A stretch of 64,000 bases of DNA, from positions 434,001 to 498,000 of the forward strand of contig NZ_MZXW01000053.1 in the NCBI RefSeq assembly GCF_004123905.1. The letters run 5' to 3'. Below, piece after piece: positions 1 to 7,780 of the stretch; position 1 is the first letter of the stretch; the number at the start of each line of letters is the position of its first letter. The translations under genes and the position numbers were made by a program. The DNA comes from Bradyrhizobium betae (GTDB taxonomy: Bacteria > Pseudomonadota > Alphaproteobacteria > Rhizobiales > Xanthobacteraceae). The notes under the pieces were generated by a model, which saw only the letters and a program-made list of their open reading frames with translations, was not told the origin of the DNA and did not search any database.

Positions 1-2
1 CC

Positions 3-707
3 TGGTATCTTGCCGCACGCAGGTTCTCCAAGGTCTCCAAGTCGGAGGCGTCGTTACAGGCGTTGACGATTGGCTTTCCGAATCTCGCTGGCGTGGGCCT
101 TCCGATCATGACGTCCGTCGTGGGACCGACCGGCACCGTCCCGGTTGCCGTTGCACTGGCGGCGGGCTCGATCCTCATCAGTCCGCTGACCCTGATTATC
201 GCGGAAATGGGCGCCGCCAAGGCGCGCGGCGAGCAAATGGCGGCGCGGCAGGTCCTGACAGCGGTCCGGCGTGCGATCACCAAGCCGGTGGTGCTCGCGC
301 CCGCGCTTGGCATCCTGTTCTCGTTGTCGGATGTGAGCCTCGACGCACTGGCCCATGCGAGCCTCGCGCTGATCGGAAGTTCGGCTGCCGGCGTCGCCCT
401 GTTCCTCACCGGAGCCATTCTGTCGGCGCAATCGTTTCGGCCGGATTGGAAGGTCACCGCTGCAACGGTGGCCTCGGACATCGTCCGCCCGCTGTTGGCC
501 GTTGCGGTCATTCGCGTCATACCGATCCCGCAGGATGCGGCGAAAACGGCCATTCTGCTCGCCGCAATACCCTCGGGCTTTTTCGGAATCTTGTTCGCGG
601 TCAACTACCGGCTGGATTCCGCAACGGCAGGGTCCATGGTCATCGCCAGCACCGGATTCAGCGCCGTGACCTTGGCGATTGCGATCGCAATGCTCTTTCC
701 GGGCTAG
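3..707 (+). CDS. mdcF: Malonate transporter MdcF (AEC family), 5' truncated by window edge
   Basis: The reading frame is open from base 3, so the true start lies before the window; 234 residues are visible of a family usually about 310-320 long. The protein is hydrophobic with several predicted membrane helices and carries the FPNLAGVGLPI segment typical of auxin-efflux-carrier (AEC) permeases. It would import malonate across the inner membrane for decarboxylation. The stop is 9 bp before mdcH, so the two are almost certainly one operon, with the other mdc subunit genes expected upstream outside the window. The substrate assignment rests on this neighbour; on sequence alone it is an AEC-family carrier. 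Confidence 0.85.
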   Translation, partial: WYLAARRFSKVSKSEASLQALTIGFPNLAGVGLPIMTSVVGPTGTVPVAVALAAGSILISPLTLIIAEMGAAKARGEQMAARQVLTAVRRAITKPVVLAPALGILFSLSDVSLDALAHASLALIGSSAAGVALFLTGAILSAQSFRPDWKVTAATVASDIVRPLLAVAVIRVIPIPQDAAKTAILLAAIPSGFFGILFAVNYRLDSATAGSMVIASTGFSAVTLAIAIAMLFPG

Positions 708-716
708 GTAGCGACC

Positions 717-1646
717 ATGACGCTTGCGATCCTGTGCTCTGGCCAAGGCAGGCAGCACCGGGAGATGTTCGCTCTCACCGGCGACGCACCAGAAGCCGCG
801 TACCTGTTTGCGTACGCTACGACATTGCTCGGCGGCAAGGATCCGCGCGAGTTCGTGCGCGACGAGCCCGATGAGGCCCTGCACCGCAATCGTGCCGGCC
901 AAATTCTTTGCACCTTGCAGCCGCTCGCCGCGGCGAGCGCGCTTGGAGATGTGGTTCCACGCGGATTCATCATTGCCGGCTACAGTGTCGGCGAGGTCGC
1001 GGCCTGGGGTGTCGGCGGCTTGTTCGATGCGATCGCCACGCTCGATCAGGTGGCGCGCCGCGCAGAAGCGATGGATGCGGCCACGCAAGCTGGCGACGGG
1101 CTGATCTTCGTTCGCGGTCTTTCGCCAGACGAGGTCGGTCGCCTTTGCGAGCGTCACGGCGCAGCCATCGCCATCGTCAATCCCGGGGATGCCTTTGTCA
1201 TCGGCGGCGATCGTGAGGTGTTGGGCAGGATTGCCGCAGACGCACGGGCCATGCGCGCGGCAAGGATCGTCGCGTTGCCGGTTGAGGTTGCCTCCCACAC
1301 CAAACGGCTCGCCGGAGCCTCTGTCGTATTTCGTGAGACCTTGCGCCTGGCGCCGGCGGTGTTCCCGCCGAGAACCGGTGCGCGCATTCTGAGCGGAATA
1401 GACGCCGCTCCGGTCGTCTCGCTCGAGACCGGTCTCGACAAGCTTGCCGCGCAGATCTCGCACACCGTGCAATGGGCCGATTGCCTGCAAGCCTGTGTCG
1501 AAGCGGGCGCGACGGGCTTTCTCGAGCTCGGTCCGGGACATGCGCTGAGTGGCATGGCCGCCGAAATCGCGCCCGGAGTTCCGGCGCGTTCGCTGGACGA
1601 TTTCAGGAGTCTTCAGGGCGTCCGCGCCTGGGTTGCGCGTCACTGA
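717..1646 (+). CDS. mdcH: Malonate decarboxylase epsilon subunit, malonyl-CoA:ACP transacylase-like
   Basis: 309 residues. The acyltransferase fold is shown by the N-terminal LCSGQG motif (near residues 6-11) and the nucleophile elbow GYSVGE near residue 90, where Ser replaces nothing and His of the usual GHSxGE is Tyr. In malonate decarboxylase the epsilon subunit transfers a malonyl group onto the acyl-carrier subunit, priming the cytoplasmic decarboxylase. It directly follows mdcF by 9 bp and appears to be the last gene of the operon. An FabD-type fatty acid enzyme is the alternative, but the divergent sequence and the mdcF context favour MdcH. Confidence 0.87.
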   Translation: MTLAILCSGQGRQHREMFALTGDAPEAAYLFAYATTLLGGKDPREFVRDEPDEALHRNRAGQILCTLQPLAAASALGDVVPRGFIIAGYSVGEVAAWGVGGLFDAIATLDQVARRAEAMDAATQAGDGLIFVRGLSPDEVGRLCERHGAAIAIVNPGDAFVIGGDREVLGRIAADARAMRAARIVALPVEVASHTKRLAGASVVFRETLRLAPAVFPPRTGARILSGIDAAPVVSLETGLDKLAAQISHTVQWADCLQACVEAGATGFLELGPGHALSGMAAEIAPGVPARSLDDFRSLQGVRAWVARH

Positions 1647-1662
1647 TCGCGCCGTGCTGTCG

Positions 1663-1697
1663 AAAAAAGGGGGCCGTCCTTGGGGGAGGACGGCCCC
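1663..1697 (-). terminator. Perfect 10-bp hairpin with T-run read on minus strand
   Basis: Arms 1670-1679 and 1688-1697 are exact reverse complements (GGGGCCGTCC / GGACGGCCCC) with an 8-base loop. Bases 1663-1668 are six A on plus, so a minus-strand transcript ends in six U after the stem. This fits an intrinsic terminator for the AraC gene at 1833-2849. It lies 23 bp past mdcH, but there is no U-run on the plus side, so it would stop mdcH transcripts only weakly. Confidence 0.7.
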
Positions 1698-1832
1698 AAA
1701 ATGCTCGTTGGCCCAGGGAGGAGAGAGGCTCGAGCGGTGACTTGGGGGTCTAAGTCACCTAACACGCACAGCATCGCCGATCCCGTAACAGAAGTATTTC
1801 ACGAACTCCCGCGGTTTCTCATTTCGCATGAT

Positions 1833-2849
1833 TCACGAGAAGTCCGCGGGCAGCACGCAAGACACCGCCTTGCGTGTCGAAGCCGGATCGCCGCCGGAGA
1901 GCCTGGACGAAGCCAGCGCGTTGCGGCTGGCGCATCGCCAGCGCGCCGGCGTGTCACCCGTGATCCGTTTGAAGACGGTCGAGAAATGCGCCTGCGTGCA
2001 AAAGCCGACGGTCAGCGCCACCTCGGCCAGGGCCATCTCGGAATTCGACAGCAGCGATTTCGCGCGCTCGATGCGCTGATACAGCAGGTACTCCCGCGGC
2101 CGGTATCCCGTCGCGACGCGAAACTGAGCCGCGAAGTGCATCCGGGACAGTCCCGCGACCTTGGCAAGCTCGGACAGGCTGATGCAGTGGTCGAAATGCG
2201 TCCCGACATATTCCTCGACCCGCCGCAGCCGCCATTTCGGCAAGGCATTGACTTTTGCGTGCGGCAGCTCGCGCCGGGCAAGGTGCAGGGCCAGCGTCTG
2301 GCCGATGCAGCGCGCGAATTCCCGGTCGGCTGAATGGCCGCGTTCGGTCAACGCTTTCGCAAGCTGCTCGGCGAAGGGGTCGCGGAGCAGGACGAGGTCG
2401 TTGAGGGCTTCGGCCGAGGCATATCCTGCTCCAGGCCGAAGAGTCGGAAAATAACTGCCGGCAGAGACGTGGAAGTGCAGGAAATCGCACGGCGCGTAGA
2501 ACTGCGCACTGAGTTGCTGCGACGGCGCGCCGATATACAGCGTGCCCGCCGGCATGACGCCGTCGAAGATGGCGTGACGGCCCCTGGTCAGCTTGACGCG
2601 GGTCGTCTTCAAGGCGATGGCGAAGAAGTATCGGTCGGAAGGCGTGGTCGCCTCTTCCTGCCTTATTCCTGTTGGCGCACAGATCCAGCGCGAGATCGTG
2701 ATGTCCTCGGGCGCGCTTCCGACCCGTTGGCGGGGCTGGCGCCACCTTCGTTCGAGAGGAAATGCGCGGGTCTCCCGCGGGGAATCAGGTTCGCGACGGC
2801 TGAGTTGATACGTCAACCCGGCGCCGGCCGCTTGCATATCATTGAGCAT
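1833..2849 (-). CDS. AraC family transcriptional regulator
   Basis: 338 residues from the ATG at 2849, chosen because GGGGAC lies 5 bases upstream; the frame extends to a TTG at 2918 without an obvious ribosome site. The C-terminal third holds the two helix-turn-helix motifs of AraC/XylS proteins, including GLSRMHFAAQF and the second-HTH segment ALTVGFCTQAHFSTVFKR, followed by GDTPARWR. The N-terminal part is a poorly conserved ligand or effector domain. It is clearly related to the AraC protein at 10097-10942, and the two flank the sensor kinase and efflux genes, so control of that module is plausible. Target and effector cannot be read from sequence. Confidence 0.88.
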   Translation of the reverse strand: MLNDMQAAGAGLTYQLSRREPDSPRETRAFPLERRWRQPRQRVGSAPEDITISRWICAPTGIRQEEATTPSDRYFFAIALKTTRVKLTRGRHAIFDGVMPAGTLYIGAPSQQLSAQFYAPCDFLHFHVSAGSYFPTLRPGAGYASAEALNDLVLLRDPFAEQLAKALTERGHSADREFARCIGQTLALHLARRELPHAKVNALPKWRLRRVEEYVGTHFDHCISLSELAKVAGLSRMHFAAQFRVATGYRPREYLLYQRIERAKSLLSNSEMALAEVALTVGFCTQAHFSTVFKRITGDTPARWRCASRNALASSRLSGGDPASTRKAVSCVLPADFS

Positions 2850-3088
2850 CGTTCGTCCCCGTATCCTGGATTCCGCTGCCGTCGTGACGGCTGCCGAATG
2901 CAATTGGTCGATGCTCAAACGATAGGTGCGATTTCACCGCCGGGCTCGTTAAGGATGCTTAAGCGGTATTAGATTTTGCAAATGCGAGGGGTGCGACCGC
3001 GTGTCGCAAAAAGCTAAATTGAATCAAATGGATCAAGCACCTCTGCTGTGAGGTGTGGTGTGAGAGCGACGAGAGGCGTACGCCTGAT

Positions 3089-4363
3089 TCAGGGCAGGCG
3101 TGGTGACGCGTCGATGCCAGGTGTGAGGCCGGGTGCGATCGTCTGTGCCGGGGGAACCGCGGGTTCGCGCGAATACGGAATCGCTTCCACCTCGGGGCGC
3201 TGCTGGGATGTGGCCTGGAGGCAGTTCGGACGCGGCGGGCGTCCGGCGCCGAACAGATCGGCGACGGGATCGACGAAGCTCGCGCGTAACTCTTCGAACC
3301 GGGTTTGGCGATCGCTCGCGGAGGGCTGACGGATTGTCACCGTCGCCGTCATGCCGGAGACCAGCGGCACATCCGGCGGCACCGTGTCGATGGCGACGCG
3401 AACCGGCACGCGCTGCGCAAGCCGCACCCAGGTGTAGATCGGATCGACATTGGGCAGGCCCTGCGTGCCCGTGGCGGCATTCGACACGCTGATGCCGCGT
3501 GTCACGGTCTTCACATGCCCGAGAATCGGCTTGTCGTAACCGACCAGCTGCGCTTCGGCGCGATCGCCGATGCAGACACCGGCCATCTTGGTCTCCTCGA
3601 AATAGCCGTCGATCCAGAAACTGTTGGAATCGATCACCGAGATGTTGCTGATTCCAGTGACGGCATAGTCGCCTGCGCGCAGCAGGAGGTTGGTGACGTA
3701 GCCGTCGACGGGGCTGGCCACGCTGGTCCGTTTCAGGTTCAGCTCCGCCTGCGCAAGCTGGTGCACCGCCGCCGCGTAGGCGGCCTTCGCCTGCGCCGCG
3801 TTGCCTGCAAAGATCTGCTGCTCTTCGGGCGTCGTCGCAAGATTGGACAAATGCTGGCGCCGGTCGAACTCGGCCTGCTTCACCTCAAGGTCCGCAGCCC
3901 GCTGTTCGACGAGCGCCTTGCCGACGCGGACGGCCACCTCGAAGTCGAAGGGATCGATGACGTAGAGGACATCGCCCTTGTGGACGAACTGGTTGTCGCC
4001 CACACGCAGCTCCACGATCTTGCCCGGGATTTGCGGTGCGACGTTGGCGACCTGGACGCGCACGCTGCCGTTCCGTGTCCAGGGCGCGGTGACGTAGTGC
4101 TGCCATGTCGCAACCGAGATCAAGATGGCGACCAGTGCGATGCCGAGGGTTGCCAGATGCTTGCCGGCGCTGAGCATGATGCGGCCGACAGCCTTGCGCA
4201 GTGGCCTTGCAGAGGGAATTGAGTGTGCCTGAGCCCTGCCGCTATCCGCCGTGAGATCGCTTGTGTCGCGCGCCACGGTCTCCGGCGCGGCTGAATCGAT
4301 CGGTGGTTCAGCTGGCGGGTCGCCAGGGCGCTGCGCGGCATCCCGGGGCAGGGTGGCTTCCAT
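3089..4363 (-). CDS. HlyD/AaeA-type membrane fusion protein of an efflux pump
   Basis: 424 residues. A polar, low-complexity N-terminus (1-60) precedes one membrane helix near residues 69-88. The periplasmic part has a biotinyl-lipoyl-like segment (VAPQIPGKIVELRVGDNQFV), an alpha-hairpin region, and a beta-barrel segment with SPVDGYVTNLLLRAGDYAV. The last about 60 residues are Pro-rich and unlike the usual AaeA or EmrA end. It would link the inner-membrane FUSC protein to an outer-membrane channel. It is the last gene of a FUSC-DUF1656-HlyD operon, 11 bp after the DUF1656 gene. No outer-membrane factor is encoded nearby, so a TolC-like protein from elsewhere is expected. Confidence 0.85.
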   Translation of the reverse strand: MEATLPRDAAQRPGDPPAEPPIDSAAPETVARDTSDLTADSGRAQAHSIPSARPLRKAVGRIMLSAGKHLATLGIALVAILISVATWQHYVTAPWTRNGSVRVQVANVAPQIPGKIVELRVGDNQFVHKGDVLYVIDPFDFEVAVRVGKALVEQRAADLEVKQAEFDRRQHLSNLATTPEEQQIFAGNAAQAKAAYAAAVHQLAQAELNLKRTSVASPVDGYVTNLLLRAGDYAVTGISNISVIDSNSFWIDGYFEETKMAGVCIGDRAEAQLVGYDKPILGHVKTVTRGISVSNAATGTQGLPNVDPIYTWVRLAQRVPVRVAIDTVPPDVPLVSGMTATVTIRQPSASDRQTRFEELRASFVDPVADLFGAGRPPRPNCLQATSQQRPEVEAIPYSREPAVPPAQTIAPGLTPGIDASPRLP

Positions 4364-4374
4364 GACTCTCTTCC

Positions 4375-4578
4375 CTAGAAGAACAGTGCGAGCATGCCGA
4401 ACATCGCCACGTAGAGGCAGAGCTCGGCGAGCGACGGGTTGCTGAAGATTCTCGCGAAGCCGATGAAGCGCAGCAGCGGGCGGAGCATCAGGAACGCGAG
4501 CAGCGCGATTGCCGCATAGGAGACGATGGGAGCGATGAGCACGCCGCCGATGACGAGCTCCCGATAGGTGTTCGTCAT
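4375..4578 (-). CDS. DUF1656 small inner-membrane protein (AaeX-like)
   Basis: 67 residues. Two hydrophobic stretches (about 8-30 and 45-66) with the family-typical opening RELVIGGVLIAP. The ATG at 4578 overlaps the stop of the FUSC gene as ATGA, implying coupled translation. The family, AaeX in the E. coli aaeXAB operon, accompanies FUSC and HlyD partners; its own function is not established. Placement between those two genes here is exactly the usual arrangement. Confidence 0.85.
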   Translation of the reverse strand: MTNTYRELVIGGVLIAPIVSYAAIALLAFLMLRPLLRFIGFARIFSNPSLAELCLYVAMFGMLALFF

Positions 4579-6473
4579 GGCCGTTTCCCTTGGCTGGAGC
4601 CGCTGGGAAGCTGCGAGGGTTGGAATGCGACGCCTGCCGTGACCAGCGCGGCGAGCGCCTGATCGGCGGCGATGTTGTGCGCGGCTGCTATCAGGCGCAG
4701 CGCCTCGGCGGCCGCCATGATTGCGTTCTCGTCTCGCAGGGTGAGCGCGGCTCGCGCGGCGGACGCCGCCTCCTTGAGCGGGCTTGCGGGCAACCGGTCC
4801 AACTCGGCCCTGCACCGTCGCAGGGTCGCCGCCTGGTCGAACCAGCGCATGATTTCGGCCGCGGCCTGATGCTTGGTCGCCGGCTCAGCGTTGGCCGTCA
4901 TGATCTGCGCGATCCGCGAGGCATCGCGAAACGCGGCTTCCCCGGGCGCGAGTTTCGGGGCGCGCCGGGAATCGAGACGGTTGAGGTCGCGACGGGCCTC
5001 GCCGACCAGCAAGCGGATCTGCTTGTCACCCGACAGAGAGGGCAGCAGCAGCTGGGCCGCAAAGACCAGCACCGCGGAAAGCAGGAGAAACAGGCACGTC
5101 ACCACAAATACCTGCGGATCGTAACTTTGCGGATTGCTCGGCGCGAGGACGAGCAGCATGAACACGAGGACCAGCCGGCCGATCGGCGACAGAATGCGGC
5201 TTGGCAGCGTGATCAGCAGCGCCGCGCCAATCACGACGGGCGCAAGGCCGATCGCCAGCAATTGGAACTCGGATACGCCGTTGAAGACGAGGTACTTCAG
5301 GATACCGGCCAGTACGCATGCGATCGGCATGGCAAAGACCGCGAGCCTCGTGAAGCCGCGCGGGTCGGGGACCGTCGAGCTCAGGCCGATGATGGCTGCG
5401 ACCAGGGTGAGACAAAGCTCGGTGGCCGGCCATCCCGCCGTCACGAAGATCATTGCGATGAGCATGAAGTGGATCGCGGCCCTGACGCCGCCCTCCGCTG
5501 CGATGCGCCGTGAGCGGTACAGCGGGGCGCGCCATTGCCGGCGCGGATGCGTTCCGGTCCGTAGCGCCTCGAGGCTGCTGCGCACGTCCGCGCTGCTGCC
5601 GGCGAGCTCGCGGAGCAGGACGTCCCGGCAGATCATCGTCAGGCTGGATTCGCTGTCGTTCCGGTCGTCCTGCGCCGCTGCGACGGGGCGCGGCAGCACC
5701 GCCAGCGCGCGGGCGAGCGACAGCCCGGTCACGAGATCGACCATTGCAGTGCGTGCAGCCGCGGTTCTTGCGGTGCCGCTGCTTGATTCAGTGGTGAGAC
5801 TTGCGATCTCCGGATGCAGGGACGCGATGTCGCGCAACATGTCCGCGGCAATCGTTGCGGACGAAGCCTCGCCGCGGATGGCGTTCTGCGCGAAGTCCGA
5901 TACCCGGACTTGCAGCGCCTCGAGACGGTTCGCCAGAACGGGATGATAGCTTGGTGCGGCCAGAACCTCATTCACGATCGCCACCGCAAGGACCCCGATG
6001 CCGATGGCCGCGCCACGTGCGACGCCGGTCGGGAACACCTGCAGCGGCGTGTCGATCTGCTCGACGGCGATCAGGGCGACGGTGATGGAGGCAAGCGCCG
6101 CCGCATAGGCGCGATTGCCGTCCAGCATGCCGGTTACATAGGTGCAAAGCCCGACCCAGATGGCCAATACCGCGAGCAGGAGGCCATCGGTCTGGGAAAA
6201 TATGCCCGCGATCGCAATCGCGGCGATGACACCGATGGTGGTTGCGAGCAGCCGGTAGCCGGCCTTTTCCATACCCTGACCGCGTGTCGGCAGCGCCAGG
6301 ACGGCCACGGTCAGCGCAGCCGACGATGGGGATTCGAGCTCCAGCCAGAAGCTCACATAGAGCGCGAGGAGCATGGCCAGCCAGGTTCGCAGCGCGAAGG
6401 CCCAGGAATTTGCCGGAAAGCCGGCAAAGACCAGTGGACGCGGGGCGGCAGCACTGGTGACATTCACTCGCAT
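4575..6473 (-). CDS. FUSC family (AaeB-like) efflux permease
   Basis: 632 residues. Two sets of closely spaced membrane helices, about residues 25-165 and 340-475, are each followed by a long soluble segment, the usual FUSC layout. The start ATG at 6473 has GAGG 5 bases upstream. AaeB-type permeases export aromatic carboxylic acids, and relatives handle other organic acids; the substrate here is unknown. It begins the efflux operon and lies 153 bp downstream of the receiver gene at 6627-7004. All genes from 9685 down to 3089 are on the same strand, so the two-component system probably controls this pump. Confidence 0.87.
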   Translation of the reverse strand: MRVNVTSAAAPRPLVFAGFPANSWAFALRTWLAMLLALYVSFWLELESPSSAALTVAVLALPTRGQGMEKAGYRLLATTIGVIAAIAIAGIFSQTDGLLLAVLAIWVGLCTYVTGMLDGNRAYAAALASITVALIAVEQIDTPLQVFPTGVARGAAIGIGVLAVAIVNEVLAAPSYHPVLANRLEALQVRVSDFAQNAIRGEASSATIAADMLRDIASLHPEIASLTTESSSGTARTAAARTAMVDLVTGLSLARALAVLPRPVAAAQDDRNDSESSLTMICRDVLLRELAGSSADVRSSLEALRTGTHPRRQWRAPLYRSRRIAAEGGVRAAIHFMLIAMIFVTAGWPATELCLTLVAAIIGLSSTVPDPRGFTRLAVFAMPIACVLAGILKYLVFNGVSEFQLLAIGLAPVVIGAALLITLPSRILSPIGRLVLVFMLLVLAPSNPQSYDPQVFVVTCLFLLLSAVLVFAAQLLLPSLSGDKQIRLLVGEARRDLNRLDSRRAPKLAPGEAAFRDASRIAQIMTANAEPATKHQAAAEIMRWFDQAATLRRCRAELDRLPASPLKEAASAARAALTLRDENAIMAAAEALRLIAAAHNIAADQALAALVTAGVAFQPSQLPSGSSQGKRP

Positions 6474-6626
6474 CGTGCCTCAGCCGTTTCCGGCAGAACG
6501 CGCGGCCCTGCCGATGTCGCGAAATCCACGTCGAATATGAGGTTTGCCGGGCTTGCCGGTATTTCCGCTCCGTCAACCGAGTTGTCGGAACGCACGCTGG
6601 GCTCAGGTCGAGGGCCGTCTTGCGGA

Positions 6627-7004
6627 CTACGGCACGTGGCCTGCCAGCGCCTCTTCAAGGCAACGGATGATCTCGTCACCGCTGGAGGGCTTGCCGAGAT
6701 AGCAATGCGCGCCTGCGGCCATCACGCGCTGGCGCACGATTTCGCTCGGAAACGCCGTCATGAAGATGATCGGGAAGCGGCGGCCGGCGGCAATCAGCCG
6801 GGCCTGCAATTCATCGCCGGTGACAACAGGCATCTGGACGTCGGCGATCATGCAGGCGGGATCGTCTCCCGGCGCATGTTGCAGGAAGTCCGCGCCGGAT
6901 TCGTAGGCTTGGGCCTCGTAGCCGATCGATCGCACGAGGCTCGCGAGCGACGCGCGAACGCCTTCGTCGTCGTCCACGATCGCAATCACCGGGGTTTTGG
7001 CCAT
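6627..7004 (-). CDS. Single-domain response regulator receiver
   Basis: 125 residues from the ATG at 7004; the frame extends 16 codons further, but the receiver fold begins at this Met. The acidic pocket DDD is at residues 11-13, the phospho-acceptor Asp is at 55 (IADVQMP), and conserved Thr and Lys occur in FMTAF and YLGKP. There is no output domain, so it must work through protein contacts, as CheY- or DivK-like proteins do, or as a phosphate sink. It follows a FixJ-type regulator and a hybrid-free sensor kinase on the same strand and precedes the efflux operon. Confidence 0.88.
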   Translation of the reverse strand: MAKTPVIAIVDDDEGVRASLASLVRSIGYEAQAYESGADFLQHAPGDDPACMIADVQMPVVTGDELQARLIAAGRRFPIIFMTAFPSEIVRQRVMAAGAHCYLGKPSSGDEIIRCLEEALAGHVP

Positions 7005-7106
7005 CAGCGCACAATCCTGGCCGCGGTGTTCCGCAAGGAGAACATCTCCCATTGCGCGGCCGATGACGGCTTATATGCACCCGGGGCAGTCCCGCCGGAA
7101 TTATAC

Positions 7107-7778
7107 TCAGGTTTGGTCCGTAGTCCTGCGGGTTTGGGAGACCCCGAGCGCTTCGGCCTTGCGGACGAGGTCGGCGAGCGACCGGACCGCCATCTTGCGC
7201 ATGACATTGCCGCGGTGGATCTTGACCGTGATCTCGCTGAGGCCGATCAGGGCAGCGACCTGCTTGTTCATCAGGCCGGCGGTGACATGGCCCATCACCT
7301 CGCGCTCGCGCGCTGTCAGGGTCTCGTACTGGGCACGGATATCGTCCCTGGTCGCGGCTTCGGCACGGTGCTGGGCATCGCGTTCGAGCGCCGTCGTCAC
7401 GGCATCGAGCATGTCCTGGTCGCGAAACGGTTTTGCGAGGAAATCGACCGCGCCGGCCTTCATGGCCCGCACCGACATCGGAATGTCGCCATGGCCGGTC
7501 ATGAAGATGATTGGATAGCTGATGCCCTGCCGGACGAGCTGGCTTTGCAGATCGAGCCCGCTCACGCCGGGAAGGCGGACGTCCAGCACGATGCAGCCGG
7601 GCCCGTCGGGCAGCGAGCCGCCGAGCAGTTCGGCCGGGGAGCCGAACAGGCGCGTCTCGAGGCCGACGGATCGGAACAGGCTGTCGAGCGAGGCGCGGAT
7701 GCCTGCGTCGTCATCGACGATGATGACGACTGAGTTGAGGGATCGGGCCGATGGTTGCGCTTGATCTGATCGTGTCAT
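7107..7778 (-). CDS. FixJ/NarL-type response regulator with LuxR HTH
   Basis: 223 residues. Receiver domain 15-130 with Asp pocket near 22-24, phospho-acceptor Asp66 (VLDVRLP), Thr in FMTGHGD and Lys in FLAKPF. A linker leads to a LuxR-type helix-turn-helix at about 155-200 (LTAREREVMGHV, and SEITVKIHRGNVMRKM). The start lies 2 bp beyond the kinase stop, so kinase and regulator are cotranscribed and cognate. FixJ-type regulators bind DNA as dimers once phosphorylated; the palindrome at 9943-9958 upstream of the kinase gene is a candidate site for autoregulation. Confidence 0.92.
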   Translation of the reverse strand: MTRSDQAQPSARSLNSVVIIVDDDAGIRASLDSLFRSVGLETRLFGSPAELLGGSLPDGPGCIVLDVRLPGVSGLDLQSQLVRQGISYPIIFMTGHGDIPMSVRAMKAGAVDFLAKPFRDQDMLDAVTTALERDAQHRAEAATRDDIRAQYETLTAREREVMGHVTAGLMNKQVAALIGLSEITVKIHRGNVMRKMAVRSLADLVRKAEALGVSQTRRTTDQT

Positions 7779-7780
7779 GG

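Noticed and set aside
54..1643. Open minus frame of about 530 codons
   Set aside because: It is antisense to mdcF and mdcH and has a charged, repetitive composition without any domain.
2992..3008. TGCGAC/GTCGCA hairpin between AraC and HlyD genes
   Set aside because: Short arms, no U-run on either side; could be chance.
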